This document shows positions 25,262-32,878 of a DNA stretch of 35,155 bases, in pieces. The notes under the pieces were generated by a model. The model was not told where the DNA came from. It did no database searches and worked only from the letters and a program-made list of their open reading frames with translations. The stretch's first letter is position 1; every line of letters starts with the position of its first letter. A program made the position numbers and the translations under genes. Source of the DNA: Paracoccaceae bacterium (lineage in GTDB: Bacteria; Pseudomonadota; Alphaproteobacteria; Rhodobacterales; Rhodobacteraceae); the NCBI GenBank assembly GCA_009773055.1, contig WOUW01000045.1, positions 1 through 35,155 of the forward strand. The letters are read 5' to 3'.

Positions 25262-26382
25262 TCAGCCCTGGCTCAGCGCTCGGAAGAGATCCTCCTGCAG
25301 ATCGCCCGCATCCTCAAGGCCCACGGACAGCCGGATCAGGCCCGGCGTGATGCCCAGCTTGTCCTTAACCTCTTGTGCAAGTCGCTGGTGCGTGTCGCCA
25401 GCGCGTTCATGAAGCGGAACGCCGCCTCTTTCCCGCCCTTGACGTCAAACGTCACCAAGGTCCCGCCCGAGCCCATCTGCGCCAGTGCAAGATCATGCTG
25501 AGGGTGACTGGCCAGCCCCGGATAGATCACCCGCGACAGATTGGGATGGTCCGCCAGTGCGCGGGCCAGGGTCAGCGCCGTGTCCGCCATCGCCCGGCAG
25601 CGCAGATCCAGCGTCGCCATGCCGTTCAGCATGATCCACGCGGTGAACGGGCTCATCGAGCCCCCGGTGTGCTTCATGAAGGGTTCCAGCGTCTTTCGGA
25701 TGAACTCCTTCGTCCCGCAAACCACGCCCCCCAGCGCCCGTCCCTGCCCGTCAATGTGCTTGGTGGTCGAATAGACCACCACATCGGCCCCCTGCTCGAC
25801 CGCGCGCGAAAAGATTGGCGTTGCAAAGACGTTGTCGCAGATCACCAGCGCGCCCACGGCATGGGCGATTTCAGACACGCTGCGAATGTCCACCAGCTCC
25901 AGCGTCGGGTTTGACATGGATTCGAAGAACACCGCCTTCGTGCCCGGCGTGACCGCCTTCCGCCACTGGTCCAGGTCCGCGCCGTCGACAAAGGTGACCC
26001 GAACCCCGAACTTCTGCAGCACGTCTTCCAGCACATAAAGGCACGACCCGAACAGCGCCCGCGACGACACCACATGGTCCCCCGCCCGCAGGCAGGACAT
26101 CAGTGCCCCCGATACCGCCGCCATGCCGCTGGCGGTGGCAAAGGCGTCCTCGGTGCCTTCCAGCGCGGCAATCCGCTCCTCGAACATCCGGGTGGTGGGG
26201 TTGCCGTAGCGGGCATAGATGAACTCGTCCTCGCTCGCCTTGACGAACCGCGCTTCGGCCGCCTCGGCGGTGGGATAGACGAAGCCCTGGGTCAGGAAGA
26301 TCGCTTCGGCCATTTCGCCATACTGGCTGCGGCGGCTGCCTTCGTGCACCAGCTGAGTCCGTGTCTTCCAGTCCTTCGTCAT
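25262..26382 (-). pseudogene. metZ: O-succinylhomoserine sulfhydrylase with a 3' frameshifting deletion
   Basis: MetZ makes homocysteine from O-succinylhomoserine and sulfide with PLP. From the ATG at 26382 the protein is normal for over 330 residues: EAIFLTQGFVYPTAEAAEARF, EFIYARYGNPT, ASGMAAV, VYSTTKHIDGQGRALGG with the PLP lysine, and GGTLVTFDVKGG. After FRFMNAL the frame ends at 25336 with 16 unrelated residues. The expected C-terminus (THQRLAQEVKDKLGITPGL, LSVGLEDAGDLQEDLFRAL) is present in another frame down to a TGA at 25262-25264. Between them the family's ISNNLGDAKSLATHPAT block is missing. The span of 1121 bases fits a loss of about 67 bases, which would restore roughly 395 residues. 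The region contributes to substrate and PLP binding, so the product is probably inactive as read. A SAM-II riboswitch controls it. Confidence 0.85.
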
Positions 26383-26417
26383 CGCCGATCTTCCCTAAGC
26401 CTGGCCCCCCGGCCAAT

Positions 26418-26451
26418 AAAAAAGCCCCGGACAACCAAAAGGTGCCGGGGC
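26418..26451 (-). terminator. Attenuator terminator of the metZ leader
   Basis: On the minus strand GCCCCGG pairs with CCGGGGC, an inner ACC/GGT stem closes a TTTT loop, and six T follow. It stands 12 bases after the riboswitch aptamer and 36 bases before the metZ start, a canonical intrinsic terminator in an attenuator position. A small alternative hairpin GGGC-GTT-GCCC (26448-26458) overlaps the 5' arm and could serve as a competing structure. Confidence 0.88.
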
Positions 26452-26462
26452 AACGCCCTTCA

Positions 26463-26516
26463 CCTCTTTAGCGGCTTGTTTAACGTGGCCCGCAATCCGG
26501 AGGACAAATCGCCACG
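26463..26516 (-). promoter_or_regulatory. SAM-II riboswitch upstream of metZ
   Basis: Read on the minus strand, CGTGGC (26511-26516) pairs with GCCACG (26484-26489) as P1. GATTTG follows the 5' arm, ATTGC lies in the loop, and GCTAAAGAGG closes the element. The loop CCTC (26500-26503) can pair with GAGG (26463-26466) to form the H-type pseudoknot. Order, spacing and the conserved GAUUU, AUUGC and GCUAAAnAGG elements match the SAM-II class, known from alphaproteobacterial methionine genes. S-adenosylmethionine binding should reduce metZ expression, here probably by favouring the terminator just downstream. Confidence 0.9.
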
Positions 26517-26636
26517 ATCGCCTGCATACGCCGCCCAAGGGGTGTGGTGCGTCATCGACCTGTCACGACCACGTCACGGCCCCGTTTCCGCAACGCGCCA
26601 AGAGATAGGGGCACAAGCAGTAGTGGTCGACAGGCA

Positions 26637-27545
26637 ATGACCGACGATCCCCGCCCCATCCGCGCCGACGCTGACCCGCAAGGCCTCCGGCTGGACCGTG
26701 ACCGGCTGCGCCGCAAGCTTGCAGCCCTGCCCGAAGGTGCCCCGGTCGTCGTGATGATCCACGGCTGGCGCTATGCCCCCGGCATTGCCCATGACTGCCC
26801 GCATGGCTCGATCCTGTCGCTGGACCCGCCGTCGAGTGACCGGCGCACGATCAGCTGGCCCCGGCATCTTGGGCTCGACGGGCGCTCAGCCCTTGGCATC
26901 GCGCTGGCCTGGCACGCGAAATGCGATCCCTGGCGCGCCCATCTGCGCGCCGGGTGGACTGGACCCGCCCTGGCCGAGATCGCCCGGATGGTCCACGGCG
27001 AAACCGGTCGCCCGATCCAGGTCATCGCGCACTCCATGGGAGCGCGGGTCGCGCTGTCCGCCCTGCCCCTCTTGCCACCGGGCCACATCGACCGCCTGAT
27101 CCTGCTTGCCGCCGCTGAAACGCGGGGCACCGCCCTTGCCGCACTCGACACTCCTGCCGGTCGCGCGGTCGAGGTGATCAACGTCACCACCCGCGAGAAC
27201 GACCTTTTCGACGCCTTCTTCGAATGGGGCGTGCATCTCGGCCTGCGCACCTCGATCGGTCAGGGCCTTGGTCGCACCCGGGCCAACTGGCACGATCTCT
27301 GGATCGACCAGCCCCGGACGCTGCAGGCACTGGCCGACCTCGGCCATCCGATGCCCGACCCGCCGCGCCGGATCTGCCATTGGTCGCCCTACCTGCGTCC
27401 TGGCACGATCGGGCTTTACCGCGCGCTGATCGACGGTCGTCTTGCTGCACATGCGCTGCCCTTGCACCGACCCGGCCGCCGCTGGTCGCGGCTCATCCTG
27501 GGCGGGCGCGGCATAGGGCTTGGCGCAGGGCTTCCCGCCGCCTGA
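26637..27545 (+). CDS. Alpha/beta hydrolase of unknown substrate
   Basis: A 302-residue soluble protein with the alpha/beta-hydrolase layout. VVVMIHGWRYAPG forms the oxyanion-hole strand and turn. IQVIAHSMGARVALSAL contains the nucleophile Ser in an AHSMG elbow instead of the classic GHSMG. LILLAAAETRGTAL follows the next strand. A His in the C-terminal third (for example in HWSPYLRPGTIG) could complete the triad. No signal peptide is present. The ATG at 26637 was chosen because homology-like sequence starts there, although the ribosome binding site is weak. It is divergent from metZ across the riboswitch leader and 80 bases ahead of the TPR gene on the same strand. Esterase or lipase-like activity is likely but unproven. 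Confidence 0.82.
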   Translation: MTDDPRPIRADADPQGLRLDRDRLRRKLAALPEGAPVVVMIHGWRYAPGIAHDCPHGSILSLDPPSSDRRTISWPRHLGLDGRSALGIALAWHAKCDPWRAHLRAGWTGPALAEIARMVHGETGRPIQVIAHSMGARVALSALPLLPPGHIDRLILLAAAETRGTALAALDTPAGRAVEVINVTTRENDLFDAFFEWGVHLGLRTSIGQGLGRTRANWHDLWIDQPRTLQALADLGHPMPDPPRRICHWSPYLRPGTIGLYRALIDGRLAAHALPLHRPGRRWSRLILGGRGIGLGAGLPAA

Positions 27546-27625
27546 CCCAATCCCGTGTGCACTTGATTTTCGCAACCGGCTCTGGGACGCTGCCGGGCGA
27601 TATCCCGACCTTGCCGCAGGCCCTC

Positions 27626-28756
27626 ATGCGCTGTCTTTTCGTCCTCGCCGTCCTTGTCCCTGCTGCCCTGATCCCCGCTGGATCCGCGCAGGCTCAGACC
27701 TGCGAAGATCGCAGCGCAGATTTCGAAACGCAGATCACCCTTTGCGACCAGGCCTTCGTGGCCGCAGGCTCACAGGATGTCGCGGCCCTGGCCCTTGCGA
27801 TGAAGGGCGAGGCGCAACGGATGCTTGGCCGTTTCGACGAGGCCGCCGCCACCCTCCAGGAAGCCCTGACTTTCAACGCCGCCGACGCCTGGATCTGGGT
27901 CGAGTTGGGCAACGTCCGCTACGATCAGGGCGATACGGCCGGGGCGCTGGCGCATTACTCCGCGGCCCTTGCAATCGAGGATTACATCTCTGCCTGGGCC
28001 AACCGGGCCGAAACCTGGTGGCAATTCCGCGAGGGCCGGCGCTGTTCCGACGACGCCGACAACGCGCTGCGGCTTGACCCGCAATATGCTTACGCGAACG
28101 AAATCAAGGGCCGCTGCCTGATCGACCTCGGCCGGGCGGAAGAGGCGCTAAGCTATTTCGACACCGCCATATCGCTGGCCCCCGGCTATCAGAACGCCTA
28201 CCGCAACAAGCTTGCGGCGCTCGCGGACCTTGGACGTTATGAAGACCTCGTCGACACCGCGGACGAGGCGTTGCGTCCCGGCGTCGTGACCGACAGCAAT
28301 CCCGCGATCGAGGAAGACATCCTTGCGCGCCGCCTCATGGCGCTTGGCGAATACGCTGACCTTGCGACCGTGGCCGCCGAGGCCAAGGCGCTGTTGCAGC
28401 GCTATCCCCGGAACTTCGCCGCGGTGAATGTCCACGCCCGGGCACTTCTGGCCGAAGGCAAGGCCGCCGAGGCAGATGCCGCGACCTCCGAGATGCGCCA
28501 GAACCCCGACGGCGCGCGGATGGAGGCGATCTGGTTCGACACACTTGCCCGGATCGATGCGACACTGGGGCGGATGGACGCAGCCTTTGCCGGCTACGAG
28601 GCGGCACTTGGTATCGACCCCGGTCTCTCCAAGACCTATGCCCGCAGACTGTCGGAACTTGGTTTCTTGCCCCTTTCGAACGCGCCAGCCGGTGTTCTCA
28701 CCGCGCTGCGGCGCTGCATAGACGTGAAAAAGACCAGTTGCATCCTTGCGCCATAA
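27626..28756 (+). CDS. Periplasmic tetratricopeptide-repeat protein
   Basis: A 376-residue exported protein. The signal peptide is residues 1-24 (ends SAQAQ), followed by TCEDRSADFETQITLCDQAF with a Cys pair. At least five TPR-like helical pairs follow: KGEAQRMLGRFDEAAATLQEAL, VELGNVRYDQGDTAGALAHY, IKGRCLIDLGRAEEALSYFD, LAALADLGRYEDLVDTADEAL and a late repeat near FAGYEAALGIDPG. TPR proteins scaffold protein-protein contacts; the partner is unknown. The frame is open far upstream into the hydrolase gene, but only the ATG at 27626 gives a signal peptide. A strong symmetrical hairpin follows the stop. Confidence 0.82.
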   Translation: MRCLFVLAVLVPAALIPAGSAQAQTCEDRSADFETQITLCDQAFVAAGSQDVAALALAMKGEAQRMLGRFDEAAATLQEALTFNAADAWIWVELGNVRYDQGDTAGALAHYSAALAIEDYISAWANRAETWWQFREGRRCSDDADNALRLDPQYAYANEIKGRCLIDLGRAEEALSYFDTAISLAPGYQNAYRNKLAALADLGRYEDLVDTADEALRPGVVTDSNPAIEEDILARRLMALGEYADLATVAAEAKALLQRYPRNFAAVNVHARALLAEGKAAEADAATSEMRQNPDGARMEAIWFDTLARIDATLGRMDAAFAGYEAALGIDPGLSKTYARRLSELGFLPLSNAPAGVLTALRRCIDVKKTSCILAP

Positions 28757-28758
28757 AG

Positions 28759-28780
28759 AAGGGCGCCTTGCGGCGCCCTT
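28759..28780. terminator. Bidirectional terminator between convergent genes
   Basis: AAGGGCGCC and GGCGCCCTT form a 9-bp stem with a 4-base loop, beginning right after the TPR-gene stop. On the plus strand only TT follows; on the minus strand the hairpin is followed by CTTTAT. It separates the TPR gene from the convergent membrane gene and is nearly the same stem sequence as the ilvC terminator. Confidence 0.75.
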
Positions 28781-28833
28781 ATGAAAGGTCTTTGAGGGGA
28801 AGGTCTTGGGGGGAAATTTCAGGATCCGTCTGA

Positions 28834-29469
28834 TCAGGCTTTATGCCCGTTGTCGTCCAGATTGATGACAGTCAGCACCATGGCCCGCAGCACCGTGTGG
28901 CCGATGACCGGCAGGACGGCCCAGAACAGAAGCCAATAGGACGTGTCGAAAGCGCGGATCATGGTTTCGTTCATCAAGAGGAAACCGAAGTTGTAGACGA
29001 CCATCATCCGGGTCAGGTTCGGCAGATGCTCACGCATTTCGGCATCCGGCCAGAAGCTGGCAGCGGTCGACGTGCGGCCTTGCATCACGTCCTGCAGGAA
29101 GACGCCGCCGATCACCACATAGAACATGCTTTGCATGCGCTGGCACCACAGCGGATCATCCGCCACCGCCAGCACCAGCAGCGGCAGCCCCGCGAAAGCC
29201 AGTGCAAGGATCGTCGCCTGTGCCACCGAATAGCGCGTCAGCATCCGGCGCATCATGCCCTCAAAGCCCATCCCGACCCGCACGGCCAGCGCTGCAAGGA
29301 AGGCCGTTGTGAAGGCCTGTCCGGCATGATCGGAACCGAAGGCCACCGCCAGGATCGGATATCCGATCAGCAGCACCGCGCCCGGCAGGTACAGCGACCG
29401 CGACAGCGGGGGCAGATCCTGAAACAGGCTCAGGAACAGACGGACCAGATCGAACGGTGTGCGGTGCAT
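28834..29469 (-). CDS. Multi-pass membrane protein, function unknown
   Basis: A 211-residue protein with five or six hydrophobic segments, for example YLPGAVLLIGYPILAVAFG, ILALAFAGLPLLVLAV, MFYVVIGGVFLQDVM, MMVVYNFGFLLMNETMI and LLFWAVLPVIGHTVLRAM. No motif identifies a family. It is the last gene of the minus-strand run that begins with ftsY, but is separated from ispZ by 97 bases, and a hairpin covers its ribosome binding site. The start at 29469 (ATG, product MHRTPFDLVRLFLSLF) has AGGGAG about eight bases upstream. Confidence 0.75.
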   Translation of the reverse strand: MHRTPFDLVRLFLSLFQDLPPLSRSLYLPGAVLLIGYPILAVAFGSDHAGQAFTTAFLAALAVRVGMGFEGMMRRMLTRYSVAQATILALAFAGLPLLVLAVADDPLWCQRMQSMFYVVIGGVFLQDVMQGRTSTAASFWPDAEMREHLPNLTRMMVVYNFGFLLMNETMIRAFDTSYWLLFWAVLPVIGHTVLRAMVLTVINLDDNGHKA

Positions 29470-29470
29470 C

Positions 29471-29492
29471 GGTGAACTCCCTAAGGCTCACC
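29471..29492 (-). promoter_or_regulatory. Imperfect hairpin over the ribosome binding site of the membrane-protein gene
   Basis: GGTGA and TCACC, extended by a further partly paired base, flank a loop that contains AGGGAG, the likely Shine-Dalgarno of the gene starting at 29469. A fold here could restrict translation. Stem length is modest and no ligand-binding pattern is visible. Confidence 0.3.
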
Positions 29493-29566
29493 TTCTGGTT
29501 TAGACACGGTTCAAGGCAGGTCTGGGGCAGAACCCGGCCCGTTGCGGGGCATTCCTGTGCCGGCGG

Positions 29567-30175
29567 TCAAGGCTCGTTCTCCGGCTCTTCGATCATGAAG
29601 CGCTGCAGCGCCATGAACTGCAGCATCAGGAACAGAAACAGTGCGGCAGGCATCGCGAAGGTTTCCAGCTTGACCCAAAGCTCGGTCGTCTGCGTGCGCC
29701 AGATCACCTCGTTTGTCACCGCAAGGGCTGCAAACATCAGCGCCAGTCGGCGGGTCAAGATCATCCAACCTTCTGGTTTCATGGGCAAAGCCTCCGCCAT
29801 GACCCATTGCAACAGGCTTTTGCCTCGCATCAACCCCAGGCCCAGGATCACCGCGAAGACCCCGTAGACGATGGTCGTCTTCATCTTGAAGAACCGCTCG
29901 TCGTTGAACCAGGCGGTCAGCCCGCCAAACACCACGACCATCACCGCGACAAAGATCTGCATCCGGCTGATCGTGCCCGTCAACAACCATAGCGTTAGTA
30001 TTGCAACCAGCAGTAATGGCACCAGGACCAACGCCGCCACAATGAAGCCAGAATACTCGGTCCCGCCCAAAGTGTAGGTCTGATCCTTGATCCGCATGTA
30101 GATCAGGAAGAAGACCAGCGTCGGTCCCAGCTCCAGCACCTGCTTGAGAATCGGGTTGATCTTCCGTTCCGCCAT
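29567..30175 (-). CDS. ispZ: Inner-membrane-spanning protein YciB / septation protein A (IspZ)
   Basis: A 202-residue protein that begins KINPILKQVLELGPTLVFFLIYM, the family hallmark, with five to six membrane segments. The conserved polar loops GGLTAWFNDERFFKMKTTIVYG and NEVIWRTQTTELWVKLETFAMP are present. YciB proteins are linked to cell envelope synthesis and septation. It starts three bases after the EamA stop, in the ftsY operon. The C-terminus is a short acidic tail. Length is typical for alphaproteobacteria. Confidence 0.93.
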   Translation of the reverse strand: MAERKINPILKQVLELGPTLVFFLIYMRIKDQTYTLGGTEYSGFIVAALVLVPLLLVAILTLWLLTGTISRMQIFVAVMVVVFGGLTAWFNDERFFKMKTTIVYGVFAVILGLGLMRGKSLLQWVMAEALPMKPEGWMILTRRLALMFAALAVTNEVIWRTQTTELWVKLETFAMPAALFLFLMLQFMALQRFMIEEPENEP

Positions 30176-30178
30176 CGC

Positions 30179-31078
30179 TTATCCCGCCCATTCCATGATC
30201 ACCGCGCCAATCGCGATCATTGCCATCAGTCCGGCCCGGACCGGCCCCACCTTCTCGCCCAGAACCAGCCAGCCGATCAAGGCGGCAAACACGGTCGAGG
30301 TCTCGCGCAGGACCGCCGCTTGTCCCACCGTGTCCAACCGCGTCGCCAGCATGATCGAACCGAAGCTGAAATAGGCGACGAACGCCCCCAATACACCCCG
30401 CTTTAACAAGGGCGTGATTTCGGTCACGGGAAGCTGCCGCCAGCGGGCCTGCGTCACGATAGGGATGAAGATCCCGTCCAGCATGAAGAACCACGCAAGG
30501 AAGGTGAACGGGTCCGCCGTCGCCCGGATGCCATAGGCGTCATAGGTCGTGTAGACCGCGACCATCGCGCCGGTCAGCGCCGCAAGGCCCAACGCCGGCA
30601 CCATCGTGGCCCGGTCCACCGCGACATGCATCAGGTTCCAGGCCGCCAGCCCAAGAATGCCGCCGACCAGCAGCGCCAGCCCCGCCCATTGACCGGGGGC
30701 AAAGACCTCGCCAAAGACGATCCCGGCCCCGATCACCGTGAAGACCGGCCCCGTCCCGCGCACCACCGGGTAGACCACGGTAAAGGCCCCCCGCGTGTAG
30801 GTCATCGCCTGCAGCACCTTGTAGACGATGTGAATGACGACCGCCCCCGCGAAGATCGGCCACATGCGGGGTTCTGGCCAAGGCACGACGAACAGCGCGA
30901 ACGGTGCGGCGATGAGCCCATAGCTTGCGTCGATGGCCGCGCGGGACAGCCACGGATCATGCCGCCCCTTCTGCAGCGCCCCGAACAGCGCATGCAGCAC
31001 CGCCGCGAACAGCGCGAGCGCAAGCGCCATGTCGTGCCCCGCAGCTGTGCCCTCGATCGACCGCAGGAAGTCGCTCAC
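30179..31078 (-). CDS. EamA-family (DMT) transporter
   Basis: A 299-residue membrane protein with about ten hydrophobic helices arranged as two EamA repeats. One is visible around TYTRGAFTVVYPVVRGTGPVFTVIGAGIVFGE and the other around LDTVGQAAVLRETSTVFAALIGWLVLGE. The family exports metabolites or amino acids; the substrate is unknown. A GTG at 31076-31078 overlaps the stop of the preceding gene (GTGA). An internal ATG seventeen codons on (MALALALFAAV) is an alternative start closer to the first helix. It is followed by ispZ after three bases. Confidence 0.88.
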   Translation of the reverse strand: MSDFLRSIEGTAAGHDMALALALFAAVLHALFGALQKGRHDPWLSRAAIDASYGLIAAPFALFVVPWPEPRMWPIFAGAVVIHIVYKVLQAMTYTRGAFTVVYPVVRGTGPVFTVIGAGIVFGEVFAPGQWAGLALLVGGILGLAAWNLMHVAVDRATMVPALGLAALTGAMVAVYTTYDAYGIRATADPFTFLAWFFMLDGIFIPIVTQARWRQLPVTEITPLLKRGVLGAFVAYFSFGSIMLATRLDTVGQAAVLRETSTVFAALIGWLVLGEKVGPVRAGLMAMIAIGAVIMEWAG

Positions 31079-31962
31079 GGGACGATCCCGGGCGTCCAGT
31101 CGACCAACAGAGCGGTTCCGGCAAAAAGCTTTGCCAGCGCAGTCTCCCCCACGGGATCATCCGACAAGGCCGCAATCGCAAGCCTTGCCGCACCGATCCC
31201 GTCCCCGGCGTCAAAACCCAGCGCCATCCGGCCCCGCCCCTGCGGCAGCGCCTCGACCAAAGCCGCCAGCTCCTTTGCGGTGTCGCCCGTGAGCATCTCC
31301 CCGGGCAGGTTGGCGATCACCGCCAGCAGCCCCTGCCGCGCCGCCTCCACTGCGGCGTCGCCTGTCGCCCCGTCTGTCAGCCGTTCTCCTACCGCCTCCA
31401 TCGCCGGGCGCAGCAGCCGTCCGTCGGCCTTCCACTCCAGATCCAGCGCTGTCAGCAATGCCGACAGAAGTGTTCCGGCCTCGAACCCGGCCCCTTTCAG
31501 ATCCGCCTCGATCCGCACCTCGGTCCCGCCCGACAGCGCGATCACTCCGCCTCGCAGCTCCAGACCTTCAAACAAGGTCCCCTGCCGAAGCATCAGTCGC
31601 ACATCGACGGTCTGCAACCGCAGCGCGTCGCGCAGACGCGGGTCCATCGTCCGGTCGAGCAGCGCGGGCGTTACCCGCAGGCCTTTGACGACCAGCGACA
31701 GGCTGTCCGGCATACCGTCCACTCCGGTCCCCGAAAGTTCCAGCCGCTTGACCGTGATCTTCGGCCCGCCCTCGGCCTGCAGCACCGCGTCATCGACCAC
31801 GCAGGCCGCTTCGACATTCGGCGCGGGCGGTAGGGTCAGGCTATAACTCGTCATGGCCGTAAAGACGTCGCCAAGCTGCCGACACCCAAGCCCAGTGTCC
31901 GCACCTAACGGCCCGGCAAATCCAACCGCCAGCACAAGCGCAGGCCTAAGGCGCATCGCCAT
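31075..31962 (-). CDS. Secreted protein of unknown function, tandem paralogue of the next gene
   Basis: A 295-residue exported protein with a signal peptide (RLRPALVLAVGFAGPLGA). An early Cys pair (GCRQLG, ACVVDD) is followed by a domain of alternating hydrophobic residues (KRLELSGTG, SLVVKGLRV, VDVRLMLRQG). It ends in a tail LLVDWTPG. The upstream gene has the same plan: signal peptide, two Cys at similar spacing, a KLRFRGSAL-like strand and a final VTVDIGWTHG. They look like old tandem duplicates. I do not recognise a named family; the fold hints at a lipid-binding or AsmA-like beta-rich protein, but this is a guess. The start at 31962 overlaps the upstream gene by 17 bases; the ATG at 31956 is equally possible. 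Confidence 0.75.
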   Translation of the reverse strand: MAMRLRPALVLAVGFAGPLGADTGLGCRQLGDVFTAMTSYSLTLPPAPNVEAACVVDDAVLQAEGGPKITVKRLELSGTGVDGMPDSLSLVVKGLRVTPALLDRTMDPRLRDALRLQTVDVRLMLRQGTLFEGLELRGGVIALSGGTEVRIEADLKGAGFEAGTLLSALLTALDLEWKADGRLLRPAMEAVGERLTDGATGDAAVEAARQGLLAVIANLPGEMLTGDTAKELAALVEALPQGRGRMALGFDAGDGIGAARLAIAALSDDPVGETALAKLFAGTALLVDWTPGIVP

Positions 31963-32878
31963 GGGTCCATCCAATATCCACCGTCACCCCGCCCATCAGC
32001 GGCGCGGCCTCCGCCACCGTCGCGGGCACCCCCGTGACCGCATAGCCCCCCAGCCGCGTAGGCCCAATTCCGGCCTCTGACCGCAGCGCGACCGTCAACT
32101 CGCCCGAGGGGTTTGGCAGTTCCCCGATCAGCGCCACTATCGCCGCCTTGCTGTCCGCCTCAAAGCTCGTGTCCGGCAACTCGCCCACCAGGGCCAGTAG
32201 ATCCGCCCGGATCGCATCGGCCGCCACATCCATGTCGCCCTCTTGCGGCAGCACCAACGGCCCCAGCATCATCAGAAGATACCATTCGAACAACCCATGC
32301 GTGGTGATCCGCACATCGGCCTCGGTCAGCGCAAAGCTGGCCGCCGCCATCGGCATCGCCCCATCCGAAGACAGATCGACCCCTATCACCCGCGCCGACA
32401 GGTCCACCAGGTTCTCCCCCGGGAAGTCGATGCTCAACCCTTCCAGCCGCAGGACCCTTTCCGCCGATTCCCAAGACAAGGCCGCCGCAGCGTCGATCCG
32501 GTTCGGATGTGACTGCGCGGCAAACAGCCAGTCCATCTGCGGATTTCCAGTCTCGATCACCAGCCGCAGCCCCTCGACCGCAACCTCCAGCCCCTCGGGC
32601 AGCGTCAAGCCATCGACGATCCCGCCCAGCGCCGAACCGCGAAACCGCAGCTTGTCCATGTGCCAATCGGGCGGATACTGCCCCTCAAGGTCCAGAACTG
32701 GCGCCTCGGCCACACACCAGTCGCCGTCCTGCCCAACCGAGGCTGCCGACACCCGACCAAAGCCGGAAAGTCCCTCGCCGACCTTGGCCCAGACCGCCGC
32801 ACACAGGGCTTGGCCAGCTAGCCCTTCGGCCACCGCAGGACCCGCCAGCACCAGCGCCAAAAGCCCCGCCTTGATCAC
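31946..32878 (-). CDS. Secreted protein of unknown function downstream of ftsY
   Basis: A 310-residue exported protein. The signal peptide is IKAGLLALVLAGPAVA. Two early Cys lie in ALCAAVW and DWCVAEAP, followed by WHMDKLRFRGSALGGIVDGLTLPEGLEVAVEGLRL and ADVRITTHGLFEWYLLMML. It ends with VTVDIGWTHGDAP. The arrangement parallels the following gene, so the two are paralogues. The GTG start at 32876-32878 overlaps the ftsY stop (GTGA), so expression is coupled to FtsY, the receptor for membrane-protein targeting. A role in the envelope is likely from export and context only. Confidence 0.78.
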   Translation of the reverse strand: MIKAGLLALVLAGPAVAEGLAGQALCAAVWAKVGEGLSGFGRVSAASVGQDGDWCVAEAPVLDLEGQYPPDWHMDKLRFRGSALGGIVDGLTLPEGLEVAVEGLRLVIETGNPQMDWLFAAQSHPNRIDAAAALSWESAERVLRLEGLSIDFPGENLVDLSARVIGVDLSSDGAMPMAAASFALTEADVRITTHGLFEWYLLMMLGPLVLPQEGDMDVAADAIRADLLALVGELPDTSFEADSKAAIVALIGELPNPSGELTVALRSEAGIGPTRLGGYAVTGVPATVAEAAPLMGGVTVDIGWTHGDAP

